From Acinetobacter bouvetii (GTDB lineage Bacteria > Pseudomonadota > Gammaproteobacteria > Pseudomonadales > Moraxellaceae), in contig NZ_CADDTS010000048.1 in NCBI RefSeq assembly GCF_902753875.1, forward strand, positions 269,206 through 333,205: a stretch of DNA of 64,000 nucleotides, given 5' to 3'. The notes under the pieces are model-generated. The model made no database searches. It saw only the letters and a list, made by a program, of their open reading frames with translations, and had not been told where the DNA came from. The position numbers and the translations under genes are program-made. Each line of letters begins with the position of its first letter. Within the stretch, counting starts at the first letter, position 1. Of the stretch, positions 55,529-63,887 are shown in pieces.

Positions 55529-57316
55529 ATGACTTCATTAATCAATGATAAAGACCTTCATTTTTTACTCTATAACGTATTTGACGCAGCAGAGCTGACT
55601 CAATTTGAACGTTATGCAGAACATGATCACACCACATTTAACAGTATTTTAGACACTGCCAAAGGCATCGCTGAGGATTTCTTTGCACCACATAATGCCA
55701 AGGCAGATGCACATGAGCCAAGCTTTGACGGACAAAAAGTCACGACGATTGCAGAAGTCAAAACCGCATGGAAACAGTTTGCCGAAGCCGGTTTGCTCTG
55801 CGCACAGCACAATTATGAACAAGGTGGCATGCAGCTTCCCACCTTGATCAACATGGCCGCCAATGCCTATTTCATGTCTGCCAATCCCTCCACGGTAGCT
55901 TATTCATTTTTAACCGCAGCAGCGGCCAATGTGATTCAGGCTTTCGGCAACGCTGAGCAAAAGTCGACTTTTGTTCCGCATATGTTTAGCGGCCGTTTTG
56001 CGGGCACCATGGCGCTCACTGAGCCGAATGTCGGTTCCTCTTTAGGTGACCTCACGACCAAAGCCATTCCCCAAGCTGATGGCACTTACCAGATTAAAGG
56101 CCAGAAAATGTTCATTTCGGGTGGAGATCAGGACATCAGTGAAAATATTGTGCATTTGGTTTTGGCACGGATACAGGATGCCCCTCAAGGGGTAAAAGGC
56201 ATTTCCCTGTTTATCGTTCCTAAATTTCGTACCCACGCAGATGGTTCACTGGCAGAATCCAATGATGTTCAACTGGCGGGATTGCTGCATAAGATGGGCT
56301 ACCGAGGTACCACCTCCACGGTTTTGAATTTTGGTGAAAATGACCAATGCATAGGCTATTTAATCGGCGAAGCCGGTCATGGCCTAAAATACATGTTCAA
56401 AATGATGAATGAAGCCCGTGTCGGTGTCGGTCTGGGTGCAGCCATGATTGGCTATCGTGGCTATTTAGCCTCACTGAATTATGCAAAACAGCGTCCACAA
56501 GGTCGTTTGCCTACGGATAAAAATAGCAGTAGCAAGCCCGTGAATATCATTCAACATACTGACGTCAAACGCATGCTTTTGGCACAAAAATCTTATGTTG
56601 AAGGTTCACTGGCTTTATGTTTATTGGCAGCGCGTTTAATTGATGAACACCAGGCCGGACAGAATGAAGACAGTGCCATGCTGCTGGATCTGATTACCCC
56701 GGTGGTCAAGTCCTTCCCTTCGGCTTATGGGCCTAAGGCCAATGATTTAGCAATCCAAGTTTTGGGCGGTGCCGGTTATACACGGGATTATCCGGTTGAA
56801 CAATGTTACCGTGACAACCGTTTGAATCCGATTCATGAAGGTACTTTTGGTATTCAATCCCTGGATTTATTGGGGCGTAAATTATGGCAACATCAGGGCA
56901 AAGGTTTAGCCTTGCTGATGCAGCGCATCCAGCACACATTAAATGAAATTCAAGATCAACACATTTTGGAACTAGCCGAGCCATTTAAACAGTATTTACG
57001 CACCGTGCAAACCACAACACAGCAACTTGGCAATGCCATGATGCAAGGTCAGGTTGAGCAAGCCCTGGCAAATTCAGCGCTATATCTGGATATGATGGGT
57101 AAAACCATCATTGCCTGGTTATGGCTGGAAATGGCCAACAAGGCACAACTGGCTTTTGCGTATTCTACTCAAGCCGAAGACCAGCACTTTTTAGCTGGAA
57201 AACTACAGGCCGCGCGTTATTTTATTCGCTGGGAATTACCTAAAATTGAACATCAGGCCAAACTGCTGACTGAATTTGATGATAGCTGTCTGAACATGCA
57301 GCCGGAGTGGTTTTAA
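55529..57316 (+). CDS. Large acyl-CoA dehydrogenase with C-terminal extension domain
   Basis: This protein of about 595 residues is in the long acyl-CoA dehydrogenase group (with the AcdH-type C-terminal domain). The core shows MALTEPNVGSSLGDLTTKA, QKMFISGGDQDISENI and LGGAGYTRDYPVEQCYRDNRLNPIHEGTFGIQSLDLLGRK, which has the catalytic Glu in HEGT. The last 120 residues are helical. ATG 55529 is preferred over TTG 55523. It should start beta-oxidation of a fatty or aryl-alkyl acyl-CoA. It stands alone beside a GlxA-type regulator. Confidence 0.88.
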   Translation: MTSLINDKDLHFLLYNVFDAAELTQFERYAEHDHTTFNSILDTAKGIAEDFFAPHNAKADAHEPSFDGQKVTTIAEVKTAWKQFAEAGLLCAQHNYEQGGMQLPTLINMAANAYFMSANPSTVAYSFLTAAAANVIQAFGNAEQKSTFVPHMFSGRFAGTMALTEPNVGSSLGDLTTKAIPQADGTYQIKGQKMFISGGDQDISENIVHLVLARIQDAPQGVKGISLFIVPKFRTHADGSLAESNDVQLAGLLHKMGYRGTTSTVLNFGENDQCIGYLIGEAGHGLKYMFKMMNEARVGVGLGAAMIGYRGYLASLNYAKQRPQGRLPTDKNSSSKPVNIIQHTDVKRMLLAQKSYVEGSLALCLLAARLIDEHQAGQNEDSAMLLDLITPVVKSFPSAYGPKANDLAIQVLGGAGYTRDYPVEQCYRDNRLNPIHEGTFGIQSLDLLGRKLWQHQGKGLALLMQRIQHTLNEIQDQHILELAEPFKQYLRTVQTTTQQLGNAMMQGQVEQALANSALYLDMMGKTIIAWLWLEMANKAQLAFAYSTQAEDQHFLAGKLQAARYFIRWELPKIEHQAKLLTEFDDSCLNMQPEWF

Positions 57317-57330
57317 GAAATCCCTCCCGA

Positions 57331-57402
57331 CCTCCCTTTTTAAAGGGAGGAGTTCAATCCCTAGAGATTAAACACCGGAAGTCCCCCTTTTATTAAGGGG
57401 GA
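57331..57402. repeat. Two G/C-armed hairpins, probable dispersed intergenic repeat
   Basis: CCTCCCTTT with AAAGGGAGG (57331-57339 and 57342-57350) and TCCCCCTT with AAGGGGGA (57382-57389 and 57395-57402) are perfect hairpins of similar type. Such CCCTTT/AAAGGG units are known as scattered intergenic repeats in Acinetobacter genomes, from memory. They may also end transcription of the two converging genes. Confidence 0.55.
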
Positions 57403-57454
57403 GTTTGTTCTTTTTTAAAGAATGAGCAACGATGTTGCACAAGGGGATTAAAAA

Positions 57455-58057
57455 TTATTGAAACACTTTAAAACGGGCTTCATCATCCATATAGCCTTTT
57501 TCTTTAGCCTCCCCTTCAACTGAACCGAAGACCAGCTGAGCACGAAGTTTCCAGCTGGCTGGAATATCCCATTCTGCCTGTACCTGTTCATCAACAATCG
57601 GGTTGTAATGCTGCAGTGAAGCACCTAAACCATCAGTATGCAAAGCCGTCCAGGTCGCGAACTGGGCAATCGCGGTTGAATGTTCTGCCCAAACCGGGAA
57701 GTTTTCCGCATAAGACGGGAATTGTTCTTGCAGCCCTTTAATCACATCCATATCTTCAAAGAATAAAACGGTGCCCACACCTGCGGCAAAGCTATCCATT
57801 TTGGCACTGGTTTTTGCCGCACTTTCTTCATCTTTGGCATAAGATTTTAGCTTTTCTTTGACAAAGCCCCAAAATTTTTCATGCTCAGCATTCAATAAAA
57901 TCACGGCACGTGAAGATTGCGAGTTAAAAGAAGATGGACTTTGCTTGATGGCATGCTTAATCAAATCAGTTAAATACTCTGGGCTTTGCTCGACATTTTT
58001 ACCCACTGCATAAATTGTACGGCGTTTATTAATTAAATCTAAAAACTGATTCGACAT
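57455..58057 (-). CDS. Nitroreductase family protein (YdgI/HBN1-like)
   Basis: This FMN-dependent oxidoreductase of 200 residues opens with LINKRRTIYAVGKNV, where the family has RRS/RRT for FMN phosphate binding. It continues with AIKQSPSSFNSQSSRAVILL, and late GLGASLQHYNPIVDEQV. This subgroup (fungal HBN1-like and bacterial relatives) reduces nitro or quinone compounds, and may act on fatty-acid-linked signals. The start is taken at ATG 58057; the frame is open to 58135 without a good site. Confidence 0.85.
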   Translation of the reverse strand: MSNQFLDLINKRRTIYAVGKNVEQSPEYLTDLIKHAIKQSPSSFNSQSSRAVILLNAEHEKFWGFVKEKLKSYAKDEESAAKTSAKMDSFAAGVGTVLFFEDMDVIKGLQEQFPSYAENFPVWAEHSTAIAQFATWTALHTDGLGASLQHYNPIVDEQVQAEWDIPASWKLRAQLVFGSVEGEAKEKGYMDDEARFKVFQ

Positions 58058-58297
58058 TGAATGAAATCCTGTGATATTTCTTCGAGAAGATTTGAAACAA
58101 CATACCCACACTATTAAGTAAATGTGAAATATCAACTTTTTATAACAATACTCAGGCCAATATGTTGCTGTCTTACCATATGCAATAATAATTCCAATTT
58201 CCAGTACATTTTATTGATAATTAAATCTTTAATTTTTTATATAGCCGCTGTTAACTTAATTAAGTCTGTCTTTTTACAGGCAAAACTGGCATAAAAA

Positions 58298-58320
58298 AAT
58301 CCCCCAATATCTGGAGGATT
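58298..58320 (-). terminator. Terminator after the hypothetical gene
   Basis: AATCCCCC (58298-58305) and GGAGGATT (58313-58320) pair with one G-U. On the minus strand a seven-base T-run follows. Confidence 0.75.
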
Positions 58321-58351
58321 ATCATTACATTTTAGGATGTTTCAGACTGCT

Positions 58352-58843
58352 TTAAACTTTAGCATTCAACACATTTTGAGGCACTTTGTACTTCCAGATC
58401 TCACGCAATGTCGGCAAATAGAATTTTTCACCAATTTCGACCAGCTCAGCATCAATCAGTGCATGAATTTCGTGCATAAACAGGTAATCAAGTTCTACTG
58501 TTTTCAGCGTTTGATTATTCTTTGCAAATTCTTTGCGTTTCTGTTGTGCAGTTTTCACCAGTTGATCGGCAAAATTTTTATCTTTAAATTGAGCAATTGC
58601 ACTTAAACGTAATTCAATCACGCCCCAGCCACTAAGCAACAATTTAAATAATTCAAAGTCTTCAGTGGTTGATTCCCAGGTCATTTCATCCAGATTTTCA
58701 TCGCTAGGGAGAACTGGAAGTAATAACTCCATCACACTCGGAAAAATCTTTTTAAAATTCAAAATAAATTTAACAGGATGCTCACCCGGATAATCCTTAA
58801 ATTGCACCTTTTTCTGAACATCTGTTAAATAAACATCAAGCAT
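58352..58843 (-). CDS. Hypothetical protein, unrecognised
   Basis: This 163-residue soluble protein is charged and mostly helical in appearance. It opens with MLDVYLTDVQKKVQFKDYPG. The middle has two long amphipathic stretches (DFELFKLLLSGWGVIELRLSAIAQF and LDYLFMHEIHALIDAELVEIGEKFYLPTLREIW). There is no signal peptide or known motif. Codon use matches the neighbours, and a terminator follows on its strand, so a real gene is likely. It lies downstream of fumC on the same strand. ATG 58843 is preferred over TTG 58849. Confidence 0.65.
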   Translation of the reverse strand: MLDVYLTDVQKKVQFKDYPGEHPVKFILNFKKIFPSVMELLLPVLPSDENLDEMTWESTTEDFELFKLLLSGWGVIELRLSAIAQFKDKNFADQLVKTAQQKRKEFAKNNQTLKTVELDYLFMHEIHALIDAELVEIGEKFYLPTLREIWKYKVPQNVLNAKV

Positions 58844-58946
58844 AATCAATCATCAGCAGTTAATTTCTCCGTATATTGTACGCATATCTGCTCCAGATAA
58901 AAACTACTGATGATGATCAATTGTTAGCTATCCAGTCTTGTGAACC

Positions 58947-60341
58947 TTATTTCACATTCGGTGAAACCATATGTTCAGGAATCACCACGGCGTCAAACTG
59001 TTCAGCAGTCACCAGATTTAATTCAACCGCAACCTGTTTTAAAGTCTTGCCTTCCTTATAAGCCGTTTTAGCGACTTTGGCAGCATTTTCATAGCCAATC
59101 ACCGGATTTAAAGCAGTGACCAACATGAGTGAGTTATGCAGGAAATGATCGATTTTTTCACGGTTTGGCTCAATGCCTACCGCGCAATGATCATTAAAGC
59201 TATTACACGCATCGCCTAACAGTTGAATCGATTGCAACAGGTTAAAGGCAATCACTGGCATAAACACATTCAGCTCAAAGTTACCTGAAGCTCCGGCCAC
59301 GTTGATGGTCGTATCATTCCCCAAGACTTGAGCCACCACCATGGTCATGGCTTCACTTTGGGTTGGATTGACCTTGCCCGGCATAATGCTTGAACCCGGC
59401 TCATTTTCAGGAATGCGGATTTCACCAAAACCACAGCGTGGACCACTGGCCAACCAGCGAATATCATTGGCAATTTTATTTAAACTGGCCGCCAAAGTCT
59501 TTAGAGCACCTGAAGCAAATACTGCCGCATCACGCCCGGCCAAAGCTTCGAATTTATTCGGTGCCGTGACAAAAGGTAAACCGCTTAAAGTCGCCAATTG
59601 CGCTGCCGCTTTGACTGCATAATCCGGATGCGCATTTAAACCGGTTCCTACAGCTGTACCCCCTAAAGGCAGCTCATATAAGCCCTCGAGGGCTTGATCT
59701 AAACGTTTTAAGCCATGATCCAGTTGTGACACATAGCCACTAAATTCCTGCCCCAGTGTTAAAGGCGTTGCATCCTGTAAATGGGTGCGGCCAATTTTGA
59801 CAATATCTGAAAATTCATTGGATTTGGCGGCCAAAGTCTCACGTAAACGGCGTACCGCAGGAATCAGCAGTTCGTTAATTTGCAGGCTTGCAGCCACATG
59901 AATTGCGGTTGGAAAAGAGTCATTGGTCGATTGTGCACGATTGACATGATCATTGGGATGAACCGGCTTTTGCGAACCCAAGGCATTGCCCAGTTTCTGA
60001 TTGGCAATATTGGCAATCACTTCGTTGCAGTTCATATTACTTTGTGTACCTGAACCGGTTTGCCAGACCACCAGTGGAAACTGACTATCCCATTGTCCAG
60101 CAATCACTTCTTCAGCCGCACCCACAATATAATGTGACAGTTCTTGCGGAATTTGATCCAATTCGGCATTGGTGATTGCAGCGGCTTTTTTGACTAAGCC
60201 CATTGCCCGAATCATCGGCCTTGGTAAACGTTCCTGCCCGATTTTAAAATTTTGCAAACTACGCTGTGTTTGCGCACCCCACATTGCTTCACTGGGAACT
60301 TCAACATCGCCCATAGTGTCGTGTTCAATACGTGTTTGCAT
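58947..60341 (-). CDS. fumC: Class II fumarate hydratase FumC
   Basis: This 464-residue iron-independent fumarase of the TCA cycle converts fumarate to malate. Motifs in order are [58 protein letters not shown] and the signature [16 protein letters not shown]. The catalytic serine lies in the signature loop. The ATG at 60341 is preferred to 60359. A Fur-box-like site 90 bases upstream fits the known use of FumC when iron is scarce and iron-sulfur fumarases fail. Confidence 0.95.
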   Translation of the reverse strand: MQTRIEHDTMGDVEVPSEAMWGAQTQRSLQNFKIGQERLPRPMIRAMGLVKKAAAITNAELDQIPQELSHYIVGAAEEVIAGQWDSQFPLVVWQTGSGTQSNMNCNEVIANIANQKLGNALGSQKPVHPNDHVNRAQSTNDSFPTAIHVAASLQINELLIPAVRRLRETLAAKSNEFSDIVKIGRTHLQDATPLTLGQEFSGYVSQLDHGLKRLDQALEGLYELPLGGTAVGTGLNAHPDYAVKAAAQLATLSGLPFVTAPNKFEALAGRDAAVFASGALKTLAASLNKIANDIRWLASGPRCGFGEIRIPENEPGSSIMPGKVNPTQSEAMTMVVAQVLGNDTTINVAGASGNFELNVFMPVIAFNLLQSIQLLGDACNSFNDHCAVGIEPNREKIDHFLHNSLMLVTALNPVIGYENAAKVAKTAYKEGKTLKQVAVELNLVTAEQFDAVVIPEHMVSPNVK

Positions 60342-60430
60342 GCTCAACCTCTTTTCCATGTAGTTTTTTCACTTCAGTCATTACATCAGTTTTGACATAT
60401 TTGATGATCTTAATCAAACATTTCTTAATT

Positions 60431-60449
60431 GTAAATGATTATTATTTGC
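60431..60449. promoter_or_regulatory. Fur-box-like site before fumC
   Basis: Read on the minus strand, the 19 bases containing AAATAATAATCATTT match the Fur consensus at 14 of 19 positions by eye, 90 bases before the fumC ATG. Iron control of fumC is established in Pseudomonas; here it is inference from this site. Confidence 0.6.
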
Positions 60450-60475
60450 ATATAATTATGTGATTTTCAGTTCCT

Positions 60476-61483
60476 TTAATTTCCTTTAAGCGTTTGTTGA
60501 TAAAAGCGCCAGGCATCTTCAATAATTTGGGTGATGGTGCGTTTCGGTTGCCATTTTAAAATCTCATGTGCTTTTCCTGAGGTGGCACCCACCTGATCCA
60601 GCTCAGCATAGGCATAAAACGGCGCATCGATGGTTTTAATTTCCGTCTGGGTGACTTTTGCCACTTCACTGAGCAAAGCCCGAATGGACATATTTTGCCC
60701 CGAGATATCAAAAGCATCACAGGTATAAGGCTGGGTTCTTAACCACTGTAAAGCTGCAAAAATGGCATCACAGCAATCCAGTACATGCAAAAAACTGCGT
60801 TCAACAGTTCGGTCTAAAGTCTGCGCTTGTTGCCGCAACTCTATATAATCACGTTTTCTCGCGGCAACCTGCAAAGCCAGCGGAATAATGTTCTTGGGCA
60901 AAGGGGCAACAAACTCCCCCAGCACAGCATGTTCAAATGCCCCGGCAATATTGCACAATCTTAAAATGGCGATTTTCCATTCACTGTCGGTCAGTGCCGT
61001 GTCACGGATGATTTCTTCGGTCATCTGTTGTGACTTCACATAAGGATTGGGATAGGAATAGTTAAAAGGCGTATCTTCAGTCAGAATGAGGCTGGACTGG
61101 CCATAGACAGCCAGACTGGATAAATGAATTAAGGTTCGAATGCCTGTACGTTGCATGGCTCGCAGCAGACTCATAATACAACTGACATTATCGTTATAAT
61201 ATTCCAGAGGTTTCAGTGCAGACTCTTCAATTGATTTAAAACCTGCGGTATGAATCACGGCTTCTACAGAATACTGTTCAAAGACTTTATTTAAAGCCGG
61301 GGTATTTCGAATATCAATTTTGACAAAGGGTACATACATGCCCGAAATGTATTCAAGCCGTTCCAAGGTTTGTAAAGTTGCATTGGATAAATTGTCGACA
61401 ATAATGACTTCTTGCCCATGAGCCATGAGGCTTAAAGCGATATGTGAACCTATAAAGCCTAAACCACCCGTCACTAAAATCAT
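60476..61483 (-). CDS. GalE-like NAD-dependent epimerase with altered active site
   Basis: This 335-residue extended SDR opens with LVTGGLGFIGSHIALSLM and is close to UDP-glucose 4-epimerase over the N-terminal part (DNLSNATLQTLERLE, VIHTAGFKSIEESALKPLEYYNDNV, LSSLAVYG). In the catalytic YxxxK the tyrosine is present (Y148 in NPYVKSQ), but the lysine position holds Gln (Q152). The serine is kept (S123). The usual GTGVRDYIHV block reads LDRTVERSFLHV. It may have lost or changed epimerase activity. It is followed by fumC, which has its own promoter. Confidence 0.8.
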   Translation of the reverse strand: MILVTGGLGFIGSHIALSLMAHGQEVIIVDNLSNATLQTLERLEYISGMYVPFVKIDIRNTPALNKVFEQYSVEAVIHTAGFKSIEESALKPLEYYNDNVSCIMSLLRAMQRTGIRTLIHLSSLAVYGQSSLILTEDTPFNYSYPNPYVKSQQMTEEIIRDTALTDSEWKIAILRLCNIAGAFEHAVLGEFVAPLPKNIIPLALQVAARKRDYIELRQQAQTLDRTVERSFLHVLDCCDAIFAALQWLRTQPYTCDAFDISGQNMSIRALLSEVAKVTQTEIKTIDAPFYAYAELDQVGATSGKAHEILKWQPKRTITQIIEDAWRFYQQTLKGN

Positions 61484-61819
61484 TGTATAGATACTCCTTA
61501 TAATAATCAGTACCTTGCAACTTATTGGTGTAATTTTGGTGCTTACAACAACTTATCCACAGATATTAAAAGCAAAAAACCGACTCAAAATTCTCTTGAG
61601 CCGGCTAATCTGCAAGAGCACTATAACACCATCTTAAAGACTTGGAATATTGCATGTGTTGCAGTTATAGCTATGAACTGTATATTGTTTATGAAAAAAA
61701 TAAAAACTGACTCAATGAATGGTGAGGCTCTTCAATTTAGGCCTGATTTACTTTGTTTGATCAAATATTAATGTATGAATAGCCACCGATTTTGTATACA
61801 CTTTCATTTTAGTACAAAA
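61484..61819. other. Intergenic region between GalE-like and accessory genes
   Basis: No gene is seen apart from the terminator at 61580-61604. The boundary between chromosomal core and the accessory zone probably lies in this stretch. Confidence 0.4.
61580..61604 (-). terminator. Terminator of the accessory genes
   Basis: CCGACTCAA (61580-61588) and TTGAGCCGG (61596-61604) pair with one G-U. On the minus strand TTTTTTGCTTTT follows. It ends transcription coming from the genes at 61820 and beyond. Confidence 0.75.
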
Positions 61820-62398
61820 TTAGATTACTAACTTATCTGTATATAAAGAGTAAATATAGAAAGGACAATGTCCAGAAACACGATTCTCTGTATAAGTTTT
61901 AAAATCTAAAGCAATATTAAAATCTTCAAAAAGGCCATTTTGATTTAAATATGGAAGATATTTCTCTCTACAATAATTGGATTCATCTTTTTTATACGCA
62001 CAATTAGATAAACCACTACAAGGTGCTTCATCGGCAATATCATATCCTAGAAAATATAAATTTTTATCGATATTGGTGGGTTTGTAATCCATAGCTAAAA
62101 ACTCAGCTGGAATATTATCAAGAATATGAAGATAAGCAGTTAGTTTCACTAAACCGTAATCATCCATACAATACTTAGTTGTTTTCATCATTTCAGAATG
62201 ATCCATCCAAAATGAACGAGGAATTTCACCTAAAGCAGTGACACTCAAAGATGATCTATATTGTGCCCAAACATTGTCATCAACTGATTTAGGAATACTA
62301 ATATCAGGATTTATTAAGAAAATTTTCTTACGATTTTCATCCCAATCTGGATCTTCTTTTACTATTCTTATTGAATAGCCCATTAAATATATATCCAT
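61820..62398 (-). CDS. Hypothetical protein, possible immunity protein of the Rhs toxin
   Basis: This 192-residue acidic protein is not recognised. It has a mixed pattern, no signal peptide, and an odd cysteine-rich stretch (ADEAPCSGLSNCAYKKDESNYCREKY). It begins 37 bases after the Rhs C-terminal fragment, on the same strand. This is the position of the immunity gene in Rhs and other polymorphic toxin systems, and the low G+C content compared with the core genes also fits. The role is inferred only from place. AGGAGGT lies before the ATG. Confidence 0.5.
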   Translation of the reverse strand: MDIYLMGYSIRIVKEDPDWDENRKKIFLINPDISIPKSVDDNVWAQYRSSLSVTALGEIPRSFWMDHSEMMKTTKYCMDDYGLVKLTAYLHILDNIPAEFLAMDYKPTNIDKNLYFLGYDIADEAPCSGLSNCAYKKDESNYCREKYLPYLNQNGLFEDFNIALDFKTYTENRVSGHCPFYIYSLYTDKLVI

Positions 62399-62434
62399 TA
62401 TCTACCTCCTCTTGTTTTATTTAATGGATATCAA

Positions 62435-63128
62435 TTAGGTTTTGCTTGGTGGTGGAACAGCTACATGCAGATTTTTCCAAAAACACCTACAGCCGGCAAT
62501 TTTAGGTGACTGTTGCATCACTGATAAATTAAGATGAAGAGTAAGCATAATTTCTTTCTGAGCACCAAGTGCAGGTATATTTATTTTATTATAATGTGCA
62601 GCTGAATTTGGAAAATCATATCTATATCTTATAGTTCCTACAGCAGGAAAACATGGTGGACAATTATCTTCACATTGTTCATCTTTTCTCGGTGGATTAT
62701 CTGGAATAGGTTTTGGTGGAGACATCAATATAGGAGCTGTAGCACTAATTATTCAAACTTCCACACAAAAGGCAAAATTTCTAGCGCAAGTCATACTCAC
62801 ACTATCAGGAAGTAATCCTGATGGATCTATTAAATGTAACGGATTCCCTCCAACAACCCCATAAGTATTCAATCCATCCTGCAAACCTATTGAATCACTC
62901 TCTACATATCGTCCAGTTATTCGACCATAGCTCTTCATCTTGCACTCAGGCGAAGCCGTGCTTCGCTTTTCCTCGCTCAGGGTCATAGTCTCGGAAGTAG
63001 TTATAAAATGGGTTTACTCCTATATCATAGTACTGCCTACTGCCCTGCATGATGAATCGGGAAAGTTAATGTTCCTGTAGGAAGCACATTTCCAAACTGA
63101 GCATTTTTTATAACTACCAATCTAGCTT
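62435..63128 (-). pseudogene. Decayed Rhs C-terminal cassette (core end plus toxin domain)
   Basis: Rhs core pieces can be read in three frames. QFGNVLPTGTLTF is near 63080. RQYYDIGVNPFYNYFRDYDPE is near 62985-63050. YGRITGRYVESDSIGLQDGLNTYGVVGGNPLHLIDPSGL follows to about 62800. After the DPSGL junction comes a variable C-terminal domain: LPDSVSMTCARNFAFCVEV, an in-frame TGA at 62755-62753, then CEDNCPPCFPAVGTIRYRY and a close with QQSPKIAGCRCFWKNLH. The variable part should be the toxin; its type is not recognised. Frameshifts, a 31-base insertion and the nonsense codon make it inactive as a whole. Confidence 0.7.
62945..62981. repeat. 31-bp palindromic insertion in the Rhs remnant
   Basis: CTCAGG occurs at 62945-62950 and again at 62976-62981, 31 bases apart. 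Between them lies a perfect hairpin, GCGAAGC (62950-62956) with GCTTCGC (62960-62966). Deleting one 31-base unit joins DYDPE to CKMKSYGRITGRY in one frame, so the segment appears to be a small insertion. Confidence 0.6.
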
Positions 63129-63887
63129 TCATTTTTCTAATGAAATATCATCTATTGCAATATCACTCAATTTCGCTTTTTCAATATAAAATAAAAACTT
63201 ATCCACATCAACACTTAACCCCAACTCCCCTAATATATAAGCTTTGGCCAATCTCAATAAAGATGGAATATAAGATATAGTTGAAGATTCAAGATATAAA
63301 TTAAGAGCATTTTGTATATCTTTCTCCACCCATTCCCCTAATTCATATATTCTTGCCAACTCATACATAGCAGAATAGACTTTTTCAGATGAAGCTTGTT
63401 TATATAGTTCTAAAGCTAGATTAGGACTATATTCAATATATTCACCCTTTGCATAATAAGAAGCCAGCCTATATTTAGCATAAGACCAACCATTTTCAGC
63501 TGCTTTTTTATACCAAAAAATTGATTTTTCATAAATAGCTTGTTTTTCATATATTTCCGCAATATATGCTTGAGATTGTACATCACCTAGTTCAGCAGCC
63601 CTCTCATACCAATATTGTGCTTTTGAAGAGTAGCTCTTATTTTGAATATCACCTAAATCTTCATATAAATTTGCTAAATTATATTGAGCAGATATATGAT
63701 TTTTTTTAGCAGCCGCCAAATACCATTTCTCTGAAAATTCAAGATTTACTTCAACAATATAGTTTTTCCCTATAGTATCTTGATGCTCCGCATCATCTCC
63801 ATATTGATAAATATAACCTAACAAAAACTGAGAATCGATATCACCATGTTCAGCTTTGAATAATAATTTATCTAACCCGAATCCTGC
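63129..63887 (-). pseudogene. Sel1-repeat protein gene truncated at its 5' end
   Basis: The frame encodes at least 231 residues made of about six Sel1-type helical repeats, such as AEKWYLAAAKK-like, AQYWYERAAELGDVQSQAYIAEIY and SIFWYKKAAENGWSYAKYRLASYY. It stays open upstream to the TAA at 63888-63890, which ends the transposase piece, and has no proper start codon or ribosome site. TTG 63824 is only a formal start. The 5' end therefore seems to have been removed by an insertion. Sel1 proteins are common in effector and immunity loci; here it precedes the Rhs remnant. Confidence 0.65.

Noticed and set aside
62753..62755. TGA in the Rhs toxin region as selenocysteine or read-through
   Set aside because: There is no SECIS-like hairpin placed for it, and the gene has other lesions. 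A nonsense mutation fits better.
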